Below the pieces are notes generated by a model that did not search any database, had not been told where the DNA came from, and was given only the letters and a program-made list of their open reading frames with translations. Below are positions 5,736-6,569 of a stretch of 6,569 nucleotides of DNA, one piece after another. Each line of letters starts with the position of its first letter. The first letter of the stretch is position 1. This DNA is from Firmicutes bacterium UBA4882 (GTDB lineage Bacteria > Bacillota > UBA4882), in contig DHDG01000052.1 in assembly GCA_002399265.1 (NCBI GenBank), forward strand, positions 510-7,078. The letters run 5' to 3'. A program made the position numbers and the translations under genes.

Positions 5736-6470
5736 TTATGGAACACGGACGATGTGAAAGCCAATCAAATCGCTGCGATAGAAAGCACGCGAATACCATA
5801 ATGCTTCTCCTGATGCTGTATAATGTGTCTGCTCAAGCAGAGTGAGCAGATGTCCCTTTGGCAACGCCAGTCTATCCCCTGTCAAACTATCAGCCACATA
5901 GGGATAGATGCGGGAAACTGCTCTCCGGATCCTAAGCTTTTCCTGCTCGGAGAAGTACTCAAAAAGAGACTCGCCCATTTTATTTGCATCTGCTTCGCCA
6001 AAATGCTTTTCAAGAATGAAGCTGATGTCAAAGCAAAATGGAATGCCGTCTGCCGTACGGACACGCTCAAACACAGATACTTTAGTCCCACTCTCTACTC
6101 CCAATTGCTGGGCGACCAGGGGGTTCGCTTCTTCCATTCTCCAGGACTTGAAAGTGGTTCCCGGTTCCATTCCTGCATTTCTGATGATCCCTGTGGCAGA
6201 ATTGAGTTTTTCCAACCCGCCCTCTACCTTCGGCCTGTTGGCCACTACAACTGTGCCTACCCGTCGCCTGCGGGAAATGTAGCCCTGTGATTCCAACCTT
6301 AGTAAGGCTTCCCGAAGAGCGGTTCTGCTTACACCCAGTTGTTTTGACAGGTCCATTTCAGGAGGTAGTTTTCCTTCGGCAAACTTGCCTTCTACTACAT
6401 ACGCAAGAAGCTTTTCATAGGCACGCTCAGGTACAGAACGCCCATCACCCACCGGTTCTATTTGCTGCAT
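5736..6470 (-). CDS. GntR-family transcriptional regulator, HutC type with UTRA ligand domain
   Basis: This 244-residue regulator has an N-terminal winged helix-turn-helix (about 12-76), with recognition region LGVSRTALREALLRLESQGYI (first residues 45-54) and the wing ending in VGTVV (71-75). A UTRA effector-binding domain follows (about 100-242), ending in the typical pattern GEALWYSRAFYRSD (221-234). HutC-type proteins usually bind a small metabolite of the pathway they control and leave DNA when it binds; here that could be the imported glycoside or its phosphorylated product. As first gene of the operon it probably controls its own transcription. E. coli yegW, beside yegTUV, is of the same type and similar length. 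The ATG at 6470 follows GGAGGGG (6475-6481) by four to six bases, and no other in-frame Met precedes the DNA-binding domain. The effector and operator are unknown. Confidence 0.94.
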   Translation of the reverse strand: MQQIEPVGDGRSVPERAYEKLLAYVVEGKFAEGKLPPEMDLSKQLGVSRTALREALLRLESQGYISRRRRVGTVVVANRPKVEGGLEKLNSATGIIRNAGMEPGTTFKSWRMEEANPLVAQQLGVESGTKVSVFERVRTADGIPFCFDISFILEKHFGEADANKMGESLFEYFSEQEKLRIRRAVSRIYPYVADSLTGDRLALPKGHLLTLLEQTHYTASGEALWYSRAFYRSDLIGFHIVRVP

Positions 6471-6487
6471 AGTACCCCTCCATTGAT

Positions 6488-6518
6488 ATTTTATATGGGC
6501 ATTTAGCGCGCTTGGCTT
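6488..6518 (-). promoter_or_regulatory. Candidate operon promoter with a poor -35 element
   Basis: TATAAA (6490-6495), extended to TATAAAAT, is a fair -10 hexamer in the transcript sense. At a 17-base spacing the -35 would be AAGCCA (6513-6518), a poor match. Transcription would begin near 6483 and leave a leader of about 13 bases that still contains the ribosome binding site. A rival -10, TATAAG at 6534-6539, also lacks a good -35. Without mapped transcription starts neither can be preferred strongly. Confidence 0.3.
6505..6512. promoter_or_regulatory. Palindrome AGCGCGCT, possible operator
   Basis: A perfect 8-bp palindrome lies between the -35 and -10 positions of the proximal promoter candidate, where a bound repressor would block polymerase. 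The flanking bases do not extend the symmetry. GntR/HutC regulators bind short palindromes, but this sequence does not match an operator known to me, so its assignment to the first gene's product rests on position alone. Confidence 0.22.
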
Positions 6519-6569
6519 GCTCCTATCCTGATACTTATAGCTCCGCTAATCCCCGTACACTATCAGTCC

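Larger units (their letters stand above)
6471..6569 (-). other. Operon leader and upstream region
   Basis: These 99 bases precede the first gene and hold no coding sequence that I can support. On the minus strand they contain, from far to near: an inverted pair CTGATA (6561-6566) and TATCAG (6528-6533), a TATAAG box (6534-6539), an AGCGCGCT palindrome (6505-6512), an AT-rich TATAAAAT box (6488-6495) and the ribosome binding site. The operon promoter should lie here or just beyond the window edge. Confidence 0.6.

Noticed and set aside
5823..6290. Plus-strand reading frames of 155 and 124 residues opposite the regulator gene
   Set aside because: They are antisense to a clear GntR/UTRA protein, show no family motif and lack a ribosome binding site.

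Overview
The window holds one compact operon of six genes, all read on the minus strand (right to left). In order of transcription they are a GntR/HutC-type regulator, an ADP-ribosylglycohydrolase-family hydrolase, a PfkB-family sugar or nucleoside kinase, and a complete ribose/allose-type ABC importer (double ATPase, permease, periplasmic binding protein). Gaps between genes are 28, 6, 6, 4 and 55 bases. A strong intrinsic terminator follows the last gene, so the unit looks complete: 99 bases of leader precede the regulator, and the terminator lies 65 bases after the binding-protein stop codon.

Organism: a bacterium of middling GC content with strong GGAGG-type ribosome binding sites, some of them built into the last codons of the gene before. 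This suggests a Firmicute-like lineage. The binding protein has a cleavable signal peptide but no lipobox cysteine, which implies a true periplasm. A double-membraned Firmicute (Negativicutes type) or a Synergistetes-like organism would fit. This is an inference from style, not an identification.

How the genes may work together: hydrolase + PfkB kinase + HutC-type regulator is the same trio as the poorly understood Escherichia coli yegU, yegV and yegW. There the transporter is the nucleoside-permease-like YegT; here an ABC importer takes its place. The simplest reading is a scavenging pathway for an N-riboside or related glycoside: import by the ABC system, cleavage of the glycosidic bond by the hydrolase, phosphorylation of the freed sugar (or of the glycoside) by the kinase, and ligand-sensitive control by the regulator. 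The binding protein resembles the D-allose-binding protein but appears to lack a conserved sugar-binding aspartate and has a tryptophan nearby, so its ligand may be neither ribose nor allose. The substrate cannot be read from the sequence.

Layout: 1-161 holds a GC-rich hairpin, a short block resembling part of the cobalamin riboswitch core, and the operon terminator. 162-1187 is the binding protein; 1188-1242 is an intercistronic spacer with a hairpin; 1243-2196 is the permease; 2201-3700 the ATPase; 3707-4651 the kinase (TTG start); 4658-5707 the hydrolase; 5736-6470 the regulator; 6471-6569 the leader with weak promoter and operator candidates. I see no gene on the plus strand, and no tRNA, mobile element or CRISPR array.
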